A DNA stretch of 64,000 bases from Alphaproteobacteria bacterium (GCA_018821435.1 JAHJME010000021.1:62001-126000), one strand, 5' to 3'; positions 42,766-52,016 are shown, numbered from the stretch's first letter. Notes: generated by a model from the sequence alone, not told the origin. Numbers and translations: made by a program.

Positions 42766-44214
42766 TCAGACCAGCTCTGGCGTGCGTGTCGCCGCCGGCT
42801 CGTCCAGTTTGTAAGCCCGCTTGGGCAGGTTGTAGGCCAGATCGACAGCGGTCTCCGCCGCGTCATCCTCGTCGATGCGATGCTCGGTCACCAGCTTCGC
42901 CAGGAAGCCGGCGTCCACCCGCCGGGCCACGTCGTGCCGCGCCGGGATCGAAAGGAACGCCCGCGTGTCGTCGTTGAAGCCGACGGTGTTGTAGAAGCCC
43001 GCCGTCTCCGTCGTCTGCTCGCGGAACCGGCGCATGCCCTCCGGGCTGTCGTGGAACCACCAGGCCGGCCCCAGCTTCAGCGCCGGATAGTGACCCGCCA
43101 GCGGCGCCAGCTCGCGGGCATAGGCGCTCTCGTCCAGGGTGAAGACGATCACCGACAGCCGCGGGTCGTTGCCGAACTTGTCCAGCAACGGCTTCAGCGC
43201 ACGGACGTAGTCGGTGCGGGTCGGAATATCGGCGCCCTTGTCCCGGCCGAACGCGCCATGGAGCCAGCGGTTGTGGTTGCGGAAGCTGCCCGGGTGGATC
43301 TGCATCACCAGCCCGTCGTCCAGGCTCATCTTCGCCATCTCGGTCAGCATCTGCGCCCGGAACAACTCGGCGTCGGCCGGCGTGAAAACGCCGCTCAGCA
43401 CCTTGCGGAACAGATCGCGAACATCCACATCCGAAAGGTCGGCGGTCTGAGCCGTCGGATGACCATGGTCGGTAGAGGTGGCGCCCATGTCCATGAACGC
43501 TTGGCGGCGCAGGCGATGAGCGTCCAGGTACCCGTCCCAGCTGTAGACGTCCTTGCCGGTCATCGCTCCGAACTGCGCGATCTCGGTCTGGAAGTCCTCG
43601 TGTTCGGGATCGACCACCGGATCGGGCCGATAGGCGGTGACCACCCGGCCCGCCCAGCCCGAGGCGCGGATCGCCTTGTGGTGCGTGAGCGGATCTGTCG
43701 GCCCCTCGGTCGTGGCCAGCAGCTCGATGTTGAACCGCTCGAACAGCGCGCGGGGGCGGAACGGCGCCGTGGCCAGCAGTTCGCCGATGCGGTCGAAGTA
43801 AAGGTCGGCGGTCGAGGCCTCGAGCGCAACGTCGAAGCCGAACACCTCGGCGAACACGTGGTTCAGCCACAGGGACGACGGCGTCCCTCGAAACAGGTGC
43901 ATGTTGGACGCCAGGCTCCGCCACGCCGCGCGCGGATCGGCGCTGGAACGGCCCTTGCGCGACGGCACGCCCAGGTCCTCCAGCGCGATCCCCTGCGAAT
44001 AGAGCATCCGGTACAGGTAGTGGTCGGGCGCCAGCAGCAACTCGGTGGCGTTGGGGAACGCAGCGTCGCCCGCGAACCACGCCGGGTCCGTGTGGCCGTG
44101 GGGGCTGATGATCGGCAGATCCTTGACGCGCGCATACAGCCGCTTCGCCACCGCGCGGGTGGCGGGCTCGGCCGGGAACAGCCGGTCCGGGTTTAGCGTC
44201 AGAGGCCTTGTCAC
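42766..44214 (-). CDS. uxaC: Uronate isomerase
   Basis: A 482-residue amidohydrolase-fold isomerase converting galacturonate to tagaturonate and glucuronate to fructuronate. The metal motif HGHTDPAWF is near residue 35; later family motifs are [19 protein letters not shown] and [13 protein letters not shown]. The start is GTG 44214 with GGAGGAA 8 bases upstream. A longer frame to 44355 is rejected, because it would place an operator inside the gene and would exceed the usual 470 residues. First gene of the uxaC-kduI-kduD-kdgA-kdgK operon. Confidence 0.94.
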   Translation of the reverse strand: MTRPLTLNPDRLFPAEPATRAVAKRLYARVKDLPIISPHGHTDPAWFAGDAAFPNATELLLAPDHYLYRMLYSQGIALEDLGVPSRKGRSSADPRAAWRSLASNMHLFRGTPSSLWLNHVFAEVFGFDVALEASTADLYFDRIGELLATAPFRPRALFERFNIELLATTEGPTDPLTHHKAIRASGWAGRVVTAYRPDPVVDPEHEDFQTEIAQFGAMTGKDVYSWDGYLDAHRLRRQAFMDMGATSTDHGHPTAQTADLSDVDVRDLFRKVLSGVFTPADAELFRAQMLTEMAKMSLDDGLVMQIHPGSFRNHNRWLHGAFGRDKGADIPTRTDYVRALKPLLDKFGNDPRLSVIVFTLDESAYARELAPLAGHYPALKLGPAWWFHDSPEGMRRFREQTTETAGFYNTVGFNDDTRAFLSIPARHDVARRVDAGFLAKLVTEHRIDEDDAAETAVDLAYNLPKRAYKLDEPAATRTPELV

Positions 44215-44239
44215 CGGCCATTCCTCCCGTTCGCGCGGT

Positions 44240-44255
44240 AGGTAACCGGTGTCAT
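44240..44255. promoter_or_regulatory. Predicted LacI-type operator, AGGTAACCGGTGTCAT
   Basis: One half matches GGTGTCAT and the other is the GGTAACC variant. It lies 26 bases upstream of the uxaC start, well placed to block the uxaC operon promoter. Its centre is 90 bases from the partner site at 44330. Confidence 0.75.
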
Positions 44256-44329
44256 TATGGTGCGCAAGCCATTTGCACCGGCTCCCTTCGATGAGCGCTT
44301 TCAGCCGAAGATGTCGCGTCCAGCGCAAA

Positions 44330-44345
44330 TTGACACCGGTTACCT
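44330..44345. promoter_or_regulatory. Predicted LacI-type operator, TTGACACCGGTTACCT
   Basis: A second site in the 230-base divergent region, with TGACACC in one half and GGTTACC in the other, the mirror image of the site at 44240. It lies 100 bases upstream of the FAH-family gene and its transporter partner. Two sites in one control region could allow looping. Confidence 0.75.
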
Positions 44346-44444
44346 CTTCGCACAATGTGCCGCCGATCAGGGCGGGAATCTCCCGCCCAAAGACCAGAAC
44401 AAGCGCCGAGACCGCGACGCGGACCGGCCGGAGGACGACAGCAC

Positions 44445-45317
44445 GTGACCGTTCCGGCGGCGAAAGCCGCGACCGCCTTTGATCCGGCCAATGTCGCGCG
44501 CCAGTTCGTCGAGGCGCGCTTGGCCGCGCGCGCGCTGCCCGATTTCCCCGGCCCCCTGCCCGCCGACATGGCCGCCGGCTACCGCGTGCAGGAGGCCGCC
44601 ATCGGGCTCTGGCCCGAGCCCGTGATCGGCTGGAAGGTCGGCCGCATCCCGCTGGAACTGCAGGCCGAGTTGCGCGCCGAGCGGGTCATGGGCCCGGTTT
44701 TCGCCGGCCACCTCTGGCAAGGCGACCCGCGCGAGCCCACGCCGCTTCCCGTCATCGCCGGCGGCTTCGCGGCGGTCGAGGCCGAGTACATCTACCGCAT
44801 CGGCCGCGACACTCCGGCCGACAAGCTGGAATGGACCCCGGACGAGGCGCTGGACTATGTCGAGGACCTGCTGGTGGGCGTGGAGTTCGCCGCCAGCCCG
44901 CTGGCCACCATCAATGTGTTGGGGCCGCGCATCGTGGCGTCCGACTTCGGCAACAACGCCGGCCTGATCCTGGGCCGCGTCGTGCCCGACTGGCGCGCGC
45001 GTCCCGACCTGATCCCGCCCTGCCGCACCTACGTCGAGGGCAAGCTGGTGGGCGAAGGCTCGCCGGATTCGATCCCCGGCCGCCCGCCAGGCTCCCTCGC
45101 CTTCCTGCTGGCCGCCTGCGCCGCGCGCGGCCGCCCGCTGAAGGCCGGCCAACTGGTGACGACCGGCGCGGCCAGCGGCATTCATGACATCGAGGCCGGA
45201 CAAACGGCCCGCATCACCTTTGGCGACCTTGAGGAGATCCGCTGCGTCGCGGTTCCCGCCCTGCCGACCGAAGGCCCTGGAGGAAACACGAATGACCACC
45301 GCCGCCGCGACGGCTGA
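44445..45317 (+). CDS. FAH-family hydratase/hydrolase (2-keto-4-pentenoate hydratase-like)
   Basis: A 290-residue member of the fumarylacetoacetase fold. It shows the hydratase-type pattern PVIGWKVGRIP, then VEAEYIYRIGRD (metal-binding acidic residues), GVEFAASPL, SDFGNNAGLILG and GSLAFLLAACAARG. Such enzymes hydrate or cleave 2-keto acids with a divalent metal. GTG 44445 has GGAGG 11 bases upstream. It overlaps the ExuT-like gene by 26 bases. Being first in a uronate-transporter operon suggests a keto-deoxy acid substrate, but no such step is needed in the standard pathway. Confidence 0.8.
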   Translation: MTVPAAKAATAFDPANVARQFVEARLAARALPDFPGPLPADMAAGYRVQEAAIGLWPEPVIGWKVGRIPLELQAELRAERVMGPVFAGHLWQGDPREPTPLPVIAGGFAAVEAEYIYRIGRDTPADKLEWTPDEALDYVEDLLVGVEFAASPLATINVLGPRIVASDFGNNAGLILGRVVPDWRARPDLIPPCRTYVEGKLVGEGSPDSIPGRPPGSLAFLLAACAARGRPLKAGQLVTTGAASGIHDIEAGQTARITFGDLEEIRCVAVPALPTEGPGGNTNDHRRRDG

Positions 45318-46575
45318 CGCCGCCCAGCCGGGTCCGATCGGTCGCTATCGCTGGGTGGTCGTCGCGCTGCTCTTCACCGCGATGATCGTCAACTACGTGG
45401 ACCGCCAGGCGCTGGGTCTGCTCAAGGCCGACCTCACCACCGAATTCGGGTGGAGCGAGACCGACTATGCGGACCTGGTCTTCTGGTTCCAGGGCGCCTA
45501 CGCCATCGCCTATCTGGCCTGGGGCCGGATCATCGACCGCATCGGCGCCCGGTATGGTTTCGGCCTGGCCTTCCTCATCTGGCAGGTGGGCCACATGGCC
45601 ACGGCCGGCGCGGCGTCGTTCGGCGGCTTCATCGCCAGCCGCGTGGTGCTGGGCCTGGGCGAAGGGGGCGCCTTCCCCTCCGGCATCAAGGCGGTCGCGG
45701 AGTGGTTCCCCAAGAAGGAGCGCGCGCTGGCCACGGGTGTCTTCAACGCCGGCACCAACATCGGCGCCATCGTCACCCCCCTGCTGATCCCGGTCATCAC
45801 GCTCACCTTCGGCTGGCAGATGACGTTCATCGTCACCGGGGTGATGGGCCTGGTCTGGCTGCCGATCTGGCTGCTGGTCTACCGCCGGCCCCGCGAGCAC
45901 AAGAAGCTCTCAGCGGCCGAGCTGGCGCACATCGAGAGCGACCCGGCCGACCCGGTCGACAAGGTTCCGTGGACCAAGCTGCTGGGCTACCGCGAGACCT
46001 GGGCCTACGCGCTGGGCAAGTTCCTGATCGACCCGATCTGGTGGATGTTCCTGTTCTGGCTGCCGGACTTCCTTGGCAAGCGCCACGGCCTGGACCTGAA
46101 GACCTTCGGCCCGCCGCTGGTGGTCATCTACCTGCTGTCGGATGTCGGCAGCGTCGGCGGCGGGTGGCTCTCGTCGCGGTTCATGAAGATGGGCTGGTCG
46201 ATCAACCGGGCCCGCAAGACCACCATGCTGATCTGCGCCCTGCTGGCCCTGCCCGTGGCGGGCGCGGCGCTGGCCTCGAACCTCTGGGTGGCGGTGCTGA
46301 TCATCGGCGTGGCGACGGCGGCCCACCAGGGGTTCTCGGCCAACCTCTACACCCTGCCCGGCGACGTCTTCCCCCGGTCGGCCGTGGGCTCCGTCGTCGG
46401 CATCGGGGGCATGGTCGGCGCGGTCGGCGGCATGGCGATGTCCAAGTACGCCGGCTACGTCCTGGAGAAGATCGGGACCTACACCCCGATCTTCGTCCTG
46501 GCGGCCTCGGCCTACCTGCTGGCCCTGCTGGTCGTGCACATCCTCACGCCGAAGATGGAGCCGGTGAAGATCTGA
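45292..46575 (+). CDS. exuT: Hexuronate MFS transporter (ExuT-like)
   Basis: A 427-residue major facilitator of the anion:cation symporter type with 12 hydrophobic segments. The N-terminal helix has VVALLFTAMIVNYVDRQALG, with the conserved N-Y-x-D-R of hexuronate and glucarate transporters, then GRIIDRIGARYGF (MFS loop 2-3 motif) and GEGGAFPSGIKAVAEWFP. Expected to import galacturonate or glucuronate with H+ across the inner membrane. Start ATG 45292 has AGGA upstream. It is translationally coupled with the FAH-family gene. Confidence 0.88.
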   Translation: MTTAAATADAAQPGPIGRYRWVVVALLFTAMIVNYVDRQALGLLKADLTTEFGWSETDYADLVFWFQGAYAIAYLAWGRIIDRIGARYGFGLAFLIWQVGHMATAGAASFGGFIASRVVLGLGEGGAFPSGIKAVAEWFPKKERALATGVFNAGTNIGAIVTPLLIPVITLTFGWQMTFIVTGVMGLVWLPIWLLVYRRPREHKKLSAAELAHIESDPADPVDKVPWTKLLGYRETWAYALGKFLIDPIWWMFLFWLPDFLGKRHGLDLKTFGPPLVVIYLLSDVGSVGGGWLSSRFMKMGWSINRARKTTMLICALLALPVAGAALASNLWVAVLIIGVATAAHQGFSANLYTLPGDVFPRSAVGSVVGIGGMVGAVGGMAMSKYAGYVLEKIGTYTPIFVLAASAYLLALLVVHILTPKMEPVKI

Positions 46576-46598
46576 CCTTCTCCCGCAAGGGGAGAAGG
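46576..46598. terminator. Hairpin between convergent genes, copy of the 23-base repeat
   Basis: CCTTCTCCC and GGGAGAAGG pair around GCAAG. It begins immediately after the exuT stop and ends 8 bases before the stop of the opposite gene. No T-tract follows, so termination is uncertain. It is the same hairpin as at 24803 and 24944. Confidence 0.55.
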
Positions 46599-46606
46599 CC
46601 GAGTTC

Positions 46607-48619
46607 CTACCGTCCGCCGGGAACCCCGCCCGCGGGCGTGATCTCCGCGCTGGCGGCCGGCCGGCGCTTCGGCATCAGCTTCTGCGCGGCCTCCATCTCC
46701 TTGCGATCGATGCCGCCGTCCTTGTTGGTGTCGATCATCGCGAAGTACTTCTTCAGCGTGTCGCCCATGGCGCCCTTCAGCTCGGCGGGCTGGAGCTTGG
46801 CGTCCATGTCGTCGTCCATGACGCCGATCATCAGCCCGGCCTGCATCAGCTTGTCGTTCTCGGGCTTCTGGGCCGCCACCGTCTCGTCGGTCCAGCGGTA
46901 GTGCAGGTACAGCGCCAGCATCTCCTCGGACGATTGCTCGCCCCACTTGATCTCGCGCTTCGGGTCCGGATTGGCCGGGTTGCGGCTGGAGTTGTCGAAG
47001 GTCCACTTCGTGATCACCTTCGAGCCGGCCGGCACCTTCAGCGGCGTCTTCAGGAAGTACTCGTACTGCCAGTTGAAGTCGTACCGCGGCATGGCCAGCA
47101 GCATCTGTTCCTTGCCGTTCGGGTACCTCACCGAGACGTTCACCGAGCCGCCGCGATGGTGCGCATGCGGGGTCAGGCCGTAGAGGATCATCTCCTTCGG
47201 CACGTCGATGTAGGCCTGCTCGTGATGGTATTCCTCGCCCGGCGGGATCACGATCGAGAAGTCGAAGATGCCGAACGTGCGCAGCACGTACTTCGGCTCC
47301 TGGCCCTTGGGATAGAAGTAGATCCCCATCTGGGTCTCTTCGACCGTTTCCCGGCCATAGGGCGTGTAGTGGTTCTGGAACGCGATGCCACCGGACGGCG
47401 GCACCCAGACGCCGGTGTCCAACGGCTGCAGGTTCGAGCCGCGGCCCGGGCCATAGCCGCCCAGCGACGCGCCCCAAGAGGCTTCCGAGGCCGTATCCCC
47501 GGGCTTCGCCTCACCCGTGACCACGCCGGTCAGCATGTGGTGCACCACCTGGCGATCGGTGACGCGGAACGTCGTGGCCTTCATCCAGCGCCCCTCGGTC
47601 ATCGCGTTCGGCACCACCGGCCGCGAATATTCGAGCACGCCGGACGCCGGGATCTTCACCGGCGGGATGGTCACGATGGTGTCGGGCTTGCCCAGCGGCC
47701 AGTCGGGAGCCTGGAACTTCACCTTGGCCAGCGGATCCTCGCCCTTGCCGCGCGGCGCGCCGGCCTCCACCCAGTGGACCAGGGTCTTGATCTCGGTGGG
47801 GCTCAGCCTCTCGTCGTGCAGGAACGACCCGACCGTCTCGTCGGCCAGGAACGGCGGCATGCGCTTGGTGCGCAGCACCTCGCGGATCATCGGCGAGAAG
47901 CCCTTCACCTGCTCGTAGTTGTTGAGCGGCATCGGCCCGATGCCACCGGGCTGGTGACAGCCGGTGCACTTGGCCTGGATGATCGGGGCCACGGTGCTCA
48001 CGTAGCTGATCTTCTCGTGCGCCTTGCCGCGCTCGGGGAACGCGATGACCGCGCCGCGCGGCGCATGGCTGGCGACCGTCACCGGCTTGCCGGCCGAGAC
48101 CGCCGCGATCGCGTCCTGCGCCCAGGGTTCGCCCGCGGGCCCGGCGACCGGACCGCGATAGGCCACGGTCCAGGTCTTGGGGTTGATGACGATCACTTCG
48201 CCGGTGCGCGTCACGCCCAGCTGCTCGCCGACCAGTTGCTCATAGTCGAACAGGATCGGCAGGGTCAGGCCGGCGGCCTTGGCCTCCGGGATCACCGTCT
48301 CGCGCTTGTCGCCCAGCCGCGAGTTCAGCATGTAGACCTCGGCGCCTGGCGAGGCCGCCTTGAGCGCCATATAGGCGGCGGCTTCCTTCTTCACCGTGGC
48401 GTCGCCGCCGGCATAGGTGATCAGCACCACCGCCTTGGCGTCGCCCTTCCGGTAGAGCTGGTGCGAGAGGTAGTTCTGATCCGGCAGGCGGAAATCGTCG
48501 ACCATCGTGGCCGAGGGGGCCTGCGCATCCGCCCCCGTGGTGAGGCTGCCCGCACCCAGCACGGTCGCCGCGAGCAGGGCGGCAAGCCCAAAACGCCGCA
48601 TGTTCATCGAGATGGTCAT
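46607..48619 (-). CDS. Exported thioredoxin-like / cytochrome c / copper type II monooxygenase-like / EF-hand fusion
   Basis: A 670-residue exported multidomain protein. Signal peptide: MTISMNMRRFGLAALLAATV, cleavage near ADAQA. Residues 40-180 look like a redoxin fold but lack a CxxC. Residues 205-295 are a cytochrome c domain with CTGCH at 218-222 and a likely Met ligand. Residues 310-590 resemble the copper type II ascorbate-dependent monooxygenases (PHM/DBM): HH at 360-361, His417, HAH at 485-487 and Met567 would be the two copper sites. Two EF-hand loops follow (602-613 and 630-641, the second DTNKDGGIDRKE). SD GGGAGGA precedes ATG 48619. Substrate unknown. Confidence 0.82.
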   Translation of the reverse strand: MTISMNMRRFGLAALLAATVLGAGSLTTGADAQAPSATMVDDFRLPDQNYLSHQLYRKGDAKAVVLITYAGGDATVKKEAAAYMALKAASPGAEVYMLNSRLGDKRETVIPEAKAAGLTLPILFDYEQLVGEQLGVTRTGEVIVINPKTWTVAYRGPVAGPAGEPWAQDAIAAVSAGKPVTVASHAPRGAVIAFPERGKAHEKISYVSTVAPIIQAKCTGCHQPGGIGPMPLNNYEQVKGFSPMIREVLRTKRMPPFLADETVGSFLHDERLSPTEIKTLVHWVEAGAPRGKGEDPLAKVKFQAPDWPLGKPDTIVTIPPVKIPASGVLEYSRPVVPNAMTEGRWMKATTFRVTDRQVVHHMLTGVVTGEAKPGDTASEASWGASLGGYGPGRGSNLQPLDTGVWVPPSGGIAFQNHYTPYGRETVEETQMGIYFYPKGQEPKYVLRTFGIFDFSIVIPPGEEYHHEQAYIDVPKEMILYGLTPHAHHRGGSVNVSVRYPNGKEQMLLAMPRYDFNWQYEYFLKTPLKVPAGSKVITKWTFDNSSRNPANPDPKREIKWGEQSSEEMLALYLHYRWTDETVAAQKPENDKLMQAGLMIGVMDDDMDAKLQPAELKGAMGDTLKKYFAMIDTNKDGGIDRKEMEAAQKLMPKRRPAASAEITPAGGVPGGR

Positions 48620-48710
48620 TGGCAGTCCTCCCCAAGGCGCCCCTATGTGCGTCCGCCCGGCCTCTTCGGGCCTGAGCGCCGGCCGCGAACGTGTCGCCAC
48701 GGCAGAGCAC

Positions 48711-48733
48711 TTACGATATACAGTGGATCATAA
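48711..48733. promoter_or_regulatory. Possible operator of the divergent TetR regulator
   Basis: A partial palindrome with arms TTACGAT and ATCATAA (one mismatch) around 9 bases. It lies in the 131-base gap between the divergent multidomain oxidase and TetR genes. Position and dyad symmetry fit a TetR-family site; the sequence alone is weak evidence. Confidence 0.3.
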
Positions 48734-48750
48734 CGGATCGTCACGCTTCG

Positions 48751-49341
48751 ATGTCAACTCTCTTGGACGCCCGGGTGGTCCGCACGCGAGACGCGCTGCG
48801 GCAGGCGATGATCGACCTCGCCGCGGAAAGCCCCCTCGACACCATCACCGTGCGCGCGATCGCGGCGCGCGCCGGCGTCGGCTACGCCACTTTCTTCCGG
48901 CACTACGTCGACAAGGAAGCCTTGCTGGCCGACGTGGCCGACATGCTGACCCAGGCGTTCCTGGCGCAGGTGCGGCCGCTGCTGCGGGAGAAGGACCGGC
49001 GCGGCGCCGCCCGCTCGCTCTGCGCCTTCGTCGAGAACAACTTGCCGATCCACCAGGCGCTGATCGCGGGCGGCGCCGGCGAGACGGTGCGCGCTGGCAT
49101 GCTGCGCCAGACCCAGGAGACGATCGGCCGGGCGCGAGCCTCGGCGCCGGGGGGGCCGCTGGACGACCTCCTCCTGGTCCATTTGGTCTCGGCGATCCTC
49201 AACCTGCTGGCCTGGTGGCTTCGCAACCTGGATCGGGTGGACGCCGAGACAATGGCCGAGATCATCGACCGCACGGTGCTGACCCCGGTCGGCGCGCTTC
49301 GGCGGCAACCGCCAGACGCGCTGGGCGGAGCCTGTCCCTAG
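48751..49341 (+). CDS. TetR-family transcriptional regulator
   Basis: A 196-residue regulator. The N-terminal HTH domain is clear: TRDALRQAMIDLAAE, then ITVRAIAARAGVGYATFFRHYVDKEALLADV. The remainder is a helical ligand-binding domain. ATG 48751 (MSTLLDARVVRTRD) is chosen; the frame extends upstream into the divergent promoter region. It faces away from the copper-monooxygenase-like gene and probably represses it, as TetR regulators usually control their divergent neighbour. Confidence 0.85.
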   Translation: MSTLLDARVVRTRDALRQAMIDLAAESPLDTITVRAIAARAGVGYATFFRHYVDKEALLADVADMLTQAFLAQVRPLLREKDRRGAARSLCAFVENNLPIHQALIAGGAGETVRAGMLRQTQETIGRARASAPGGPLDDLLLVHLVSAILNLLAWWLRNLDRVDAETMAEIIDRTVLTPVGALRRQPPDALGGACP

Positions 49342-49345
49342 CCGT

Positions 49346-50398
49346 TCAGTCGCCGCGCGGCGGGGCAGTCGACTCCCGCACCACCAGCGAGGGAAGCCGG
49401 CTCTTGGGATCGCGCCCATCGTCCTCGCGGCCCATCAGCCGCTCCACGGCCAGGCGGCCGATCTCGCGGGTGGGCGTGCGCACGGTCGTCAGCGTCGGCC
49501 AGAGCCGCGAGGCGATCTGGAAGTCGTCGAAACCCACCACCGACACGTCGTCCGGCACGCTAAGGCCCGCCTGCCGCGCCGCTTGCAGCACGCCGGCGGC
49601 CATCTCGTCGTTGCCGGCGAAGATAGCGGTGGGCCGGGGCGACATGGCCAGCAGTTCCCGCCCCCGCTCGATCCCGGACTCGTAGGTATAGGCGCCCTCG
49701 ACCGCGAACGCCTTGGCCAGGTGCAGGCCGCGCTCCTCCAGCGCCTCCTCGAAGCCCGAGCGCCGCTCGTGCGACGAGCGGAAGCTGGGCGGGCCGGAGA
49801 CGAAGGCGATCAGGGTGTGGCCCAGTTCGGCCAGATGGGCGGCGGCCTCGCGTCCGCCCAGCCGGTCGCGGGTCTCGATCATATGCTCCGGTCGGTCCAG
49901 GCTGACCGAAGCGACGCGCACATAGGCGCAGCCGATGTCGGCCATGATGGTGGCGGCGCGCTCGTCCTCGGACACCGAGGGGGTCAGCACCACCCCGAAC
50001 AGCCGCTGGCGTTCCACGAACGACCGCAGGTCCTCAAGGAACGTGGGACTGGCGCGGTCGCACGGGTGGACCACCAGTTCGAAGCCCGAGCCCTTCATGC
50101 CGTCCAGCAGGCCCAGCTGCATGTTCACGACGTACTGCGGATTGGGGTTGTCGTAGACGAGTCCGATCAGGAACGCGCGGCCATAGGCCAGCCCCCGCGC
50201 CTGCGGGTCCGGCGCATAGCCCAGCTCGGCGATCACCGCCTCGATCCGCTCCCGCGTCTCGGCGCGGACGAAGGGCGAGGCGTTGATGACGCGCGACACG
50301 GTCTTCTTCGAAACGCCGGCCAGGCGGGCGATGTCGTTGATGTTCGGCCGCCGACGGGACTCGGCCGGCCCATCCTCGGGCGTGCGCGGCTTGCTCAT
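49346..50398 (-). CDS. LacI-family regulator of the uronate locus
   Basis: A 350-residue LacI/GalR repressor. The DNA-binding head is at about residues 18-65 (NINDIARLAGVSKKTVSRVIN, with the hinge helix in QARGLAYGR). The periplasmic-binding-protein-like sensor domain follows (LIGLVYDNPNPQYV, FGVVLTPS, AIFAGNDEMAAGVLQAARQAGL, VVGFDDFQIAS). It sits between the transporter and the uxaA genes, the usual place for a local regulator. The CCGG-centred palindromes upstream of the uronate genes are of LacI-type form, so it is the best candidate to bind them, released by a KDG-type intermediate. GTG 50410 is an alternative start. Confidence 0.88.
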   Translation of the reverse strand: MSKPRTPEDGPAESRRRPNINDIARLAGVSKKTVSRVINASPFVRAETRERIEAVIAELGYAPDPQARGLAYGRAFLIGLVYDNPNPQYVVNMQLGLLDGMKGSGFELVVHPCDRASPTFLEDLRSFVERQRLFGVVLTPSVSEDERAATIMADIGCAYVRVASVSLDRPEHMIETRDRLGGREAAAHLAELGHTLIAFVSGPPSFRSSHERRSGFEEALEERGLHLAKAFAVEGAYTYESGIERGRELLAMSPRPTAIFAGNDEMAAGVLQAARQAGLSVPDDVSVVGFDDFQIASRLWPTLTTVRTPTREIGRLAVERLMGREDDGRDPKSRLPSLVVRESTAPPRGD

Positions 50399-50508
50399 AG
50401 GAGGCTTCACGGGCAGTCGGACCGATCCTTCGAAGGCGGGGCAGCGTTATTCATATCCCCTGACCTGTTCCGCGCCGCAACCGCAACCCGGCTGCGCTTG
50501 AGATTTGG

Positions 50509-50524
50509 ATGACACCGGTTACCA
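50509..50524. promoter_or_regulatory. Predicted LacI-type operator, ATGACACCGGTTACCA
   Basis: A TGACACC half-site and a GGTTACC half-site. It ends only 7 bases before the uxaA ATG at 50532, so the uxaA leader must be very short or the site lies within the transcript. It is 110 bases upstream of the regulator gene itself and could also mediate autoregulation. Confidence 0.75.
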
Positions 50525-50531
50525 TTTCCCG

Positions 50532-52016
50532 ATGACCGAACCGGCCGCAACCCTGGTGATCGATCCCCGCGACGACGTGGCCGTGGCGCTGCGCGGCGTG
50601 GCGGCGGGTGACCGGGTCGCCGAGGGGGTCACGGCCCTGGTCGACATCCCCGCCGGCCACAAGGTGGCGCTCCGGGCGATCGACGCCGGCGCGGACGTGC
50701 GCAAGTATGGCTGGCCCATCGGGCACGCCACCCAGGCCATCGCGGCGGGCGACCACGTCCACAGCCACAATCTGGCGACGTCGCTGTCCGGCGTGGAAAC
50801 CTATGACTATGCGCCCGCCCCGGCCGAGGCGCTGCCCAGCGCCACGGCGGCGACCTTCCAGGGCTATCGCCGCGCCGACGGCCGGGTGGGTACGCGCAAC
50901 CAGATCTGGGTGCTCTGCACCGTGGGCTGCGTGGCCCGCACCGCGCAGAAGATCGCCGCCGAGGCCGACCGCCGCTTCAAGGGTCGGATCGACGGCGTGG
51001 TCGCGCTGACCCATCCCTTCGGCTGTTCGCAGCTGGGCGGCGACCTCGACGCCACACGCACCATGATCGCGGCCCTGGCCGACCATCCGAACGCCGGCGG
51101 CGTGCTGATCCTGGGTCTCGGGTGCGAGAGCAACCAGCTGCAGGTCCTGCTGGACGCCGCCCCGCATCTGGACCGTCGCCGCCTGCGCGCCTTCACCGCC
51201 CAGGCCGCCGGCGACGAGATCGAGGAAGGGCTGGCCGCCGTCGCGGAGTTGGTCGCCATCGCCGAACACGATCGGCGCGAGCCCTGCTCCGTCGCCGACC
51301 TTGTGGTGGGTGTAAAATGCGGCGGGTCGGACGGCTTTTCCGGCCTCACCGCCAATCCGGTCGTCGGCCGCATCGCCGACAAGGTGAGCGCCGCCAAGGG
51401 CACGGCCATCCTGACCGAGATCCCGGAAATCTTCGGCGCCGAGCGCCTGCTGATGGCCCGCGCCACCACCCAGGCGGTGTTCGACGAGGTCGTCGCCGTG
51501 GTGAACGACTTCAAGCGCTACTTCCTGAGCCACGGCGAGCCGGTCAGCGAGAACCCGTCACCCGGCAACAAGGACGGCGGCATCACCACCCTGGAGGAGA
51601 AATCCCTGGGCGCCGTGCAGAAGGGCGGCCGGGGTCAGGTGACCGAGGTCGTCCGCTACGGCGGCCAGGCGCGCAGCCGAGGCCTGGTGCTGCTGGAGGC
51701 CCCCGGCAACGACGCGGTGTCGTCGACGGCGCTGACCGCCGCCGGCGCCACGGTGATCCTGTTCACCACCGGCCGGGGCACGCCGCTGGGCTTCCCGGCG
51801 CCGACGCTGAAGATCGCCACGAACTCCGGCTTGGCCCAGCGCAAGCCGCGCTGGATCGACTTCGACGCCGGGCGGATCGTCAGCGGCGAGAGCGTCGACT
51901 CCGCCGCCGACCGGCTGATGGACCTGGTGCTGGCCACCGCCTCCGGCCAGGTCACCCGGGCCGAGGAAAACGGCGAGCGCGAGATCGCGCTGTGGAAGCG
52001 CGGCGTCACCCTGTAA
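50532..52016 (+). CDS. uxaA: Altronate dehydratase
   Basis: A 494-residue iron-dependent dehydratase turning D-altronate into KDG in galacturonate breakdown. Residues 1-90 are the SAF-type N-terminal domain (VAEGVTALVDIPAGHKVALRAI). The large C-terminal domain has RVGTRNQIWVLCTVGC, HPFGCSQLG, GLGCESNQ and VGVKCGGSDGFSG, which contain the conserved cysteines. Start ATG 50532 is chosen over a longer frame that would include the operator. Its TAA shares an A with the next ATG. Confidence 0.94.
   Translation: MTEPAATLVIDPRDDVAVALRGVAAGDRVAEGVTALVDIPAGHKVALRAIDAGADVRKYGWPIGHATQAIAAGDHVHSHNLATSLSGVETYDYAPAPAEALPSATAATFQGYRRADGRVGTRNQIWVLCTVGCVARTAQKIAAEADRRFKGRIDGVVALTHPFGCSQLGGDLDATRTMIAALADHPNAGGVLILGLGCESNQLQVLLDAAPHLDRRRLRAFTAQAAGDEIEEGLAAVAELVAIAEHDRREPCSVADLVVGVKCGGSDGFSGLTANPVVGRIADKVSAAKGTAILTEIPEIFGAERLLMARATTQAVFDEVVAVVNDFKRYFLSHGEPVSENPSPGNKDGGITTLEEKSLGAVQKGGRGQVTEVVRYGGQARSRGLVLLEAPGNDAVSSTALTAAGATVILFTTGRGTPLGFPAPTLKIATNSGLAQRKPRWIDFDAGRIVSGESVDSAADRLMDLVLATASGQVTRAEENGEREIALWKRGVTL

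Noticed and set aside
44218..44355. N-terminal extension of uxaC to 44355
   Set aside because: It would contain both uronate operators' region in coding sequence, exceed the family length, and ignore the strong GGAGGAA before GTG 44214.
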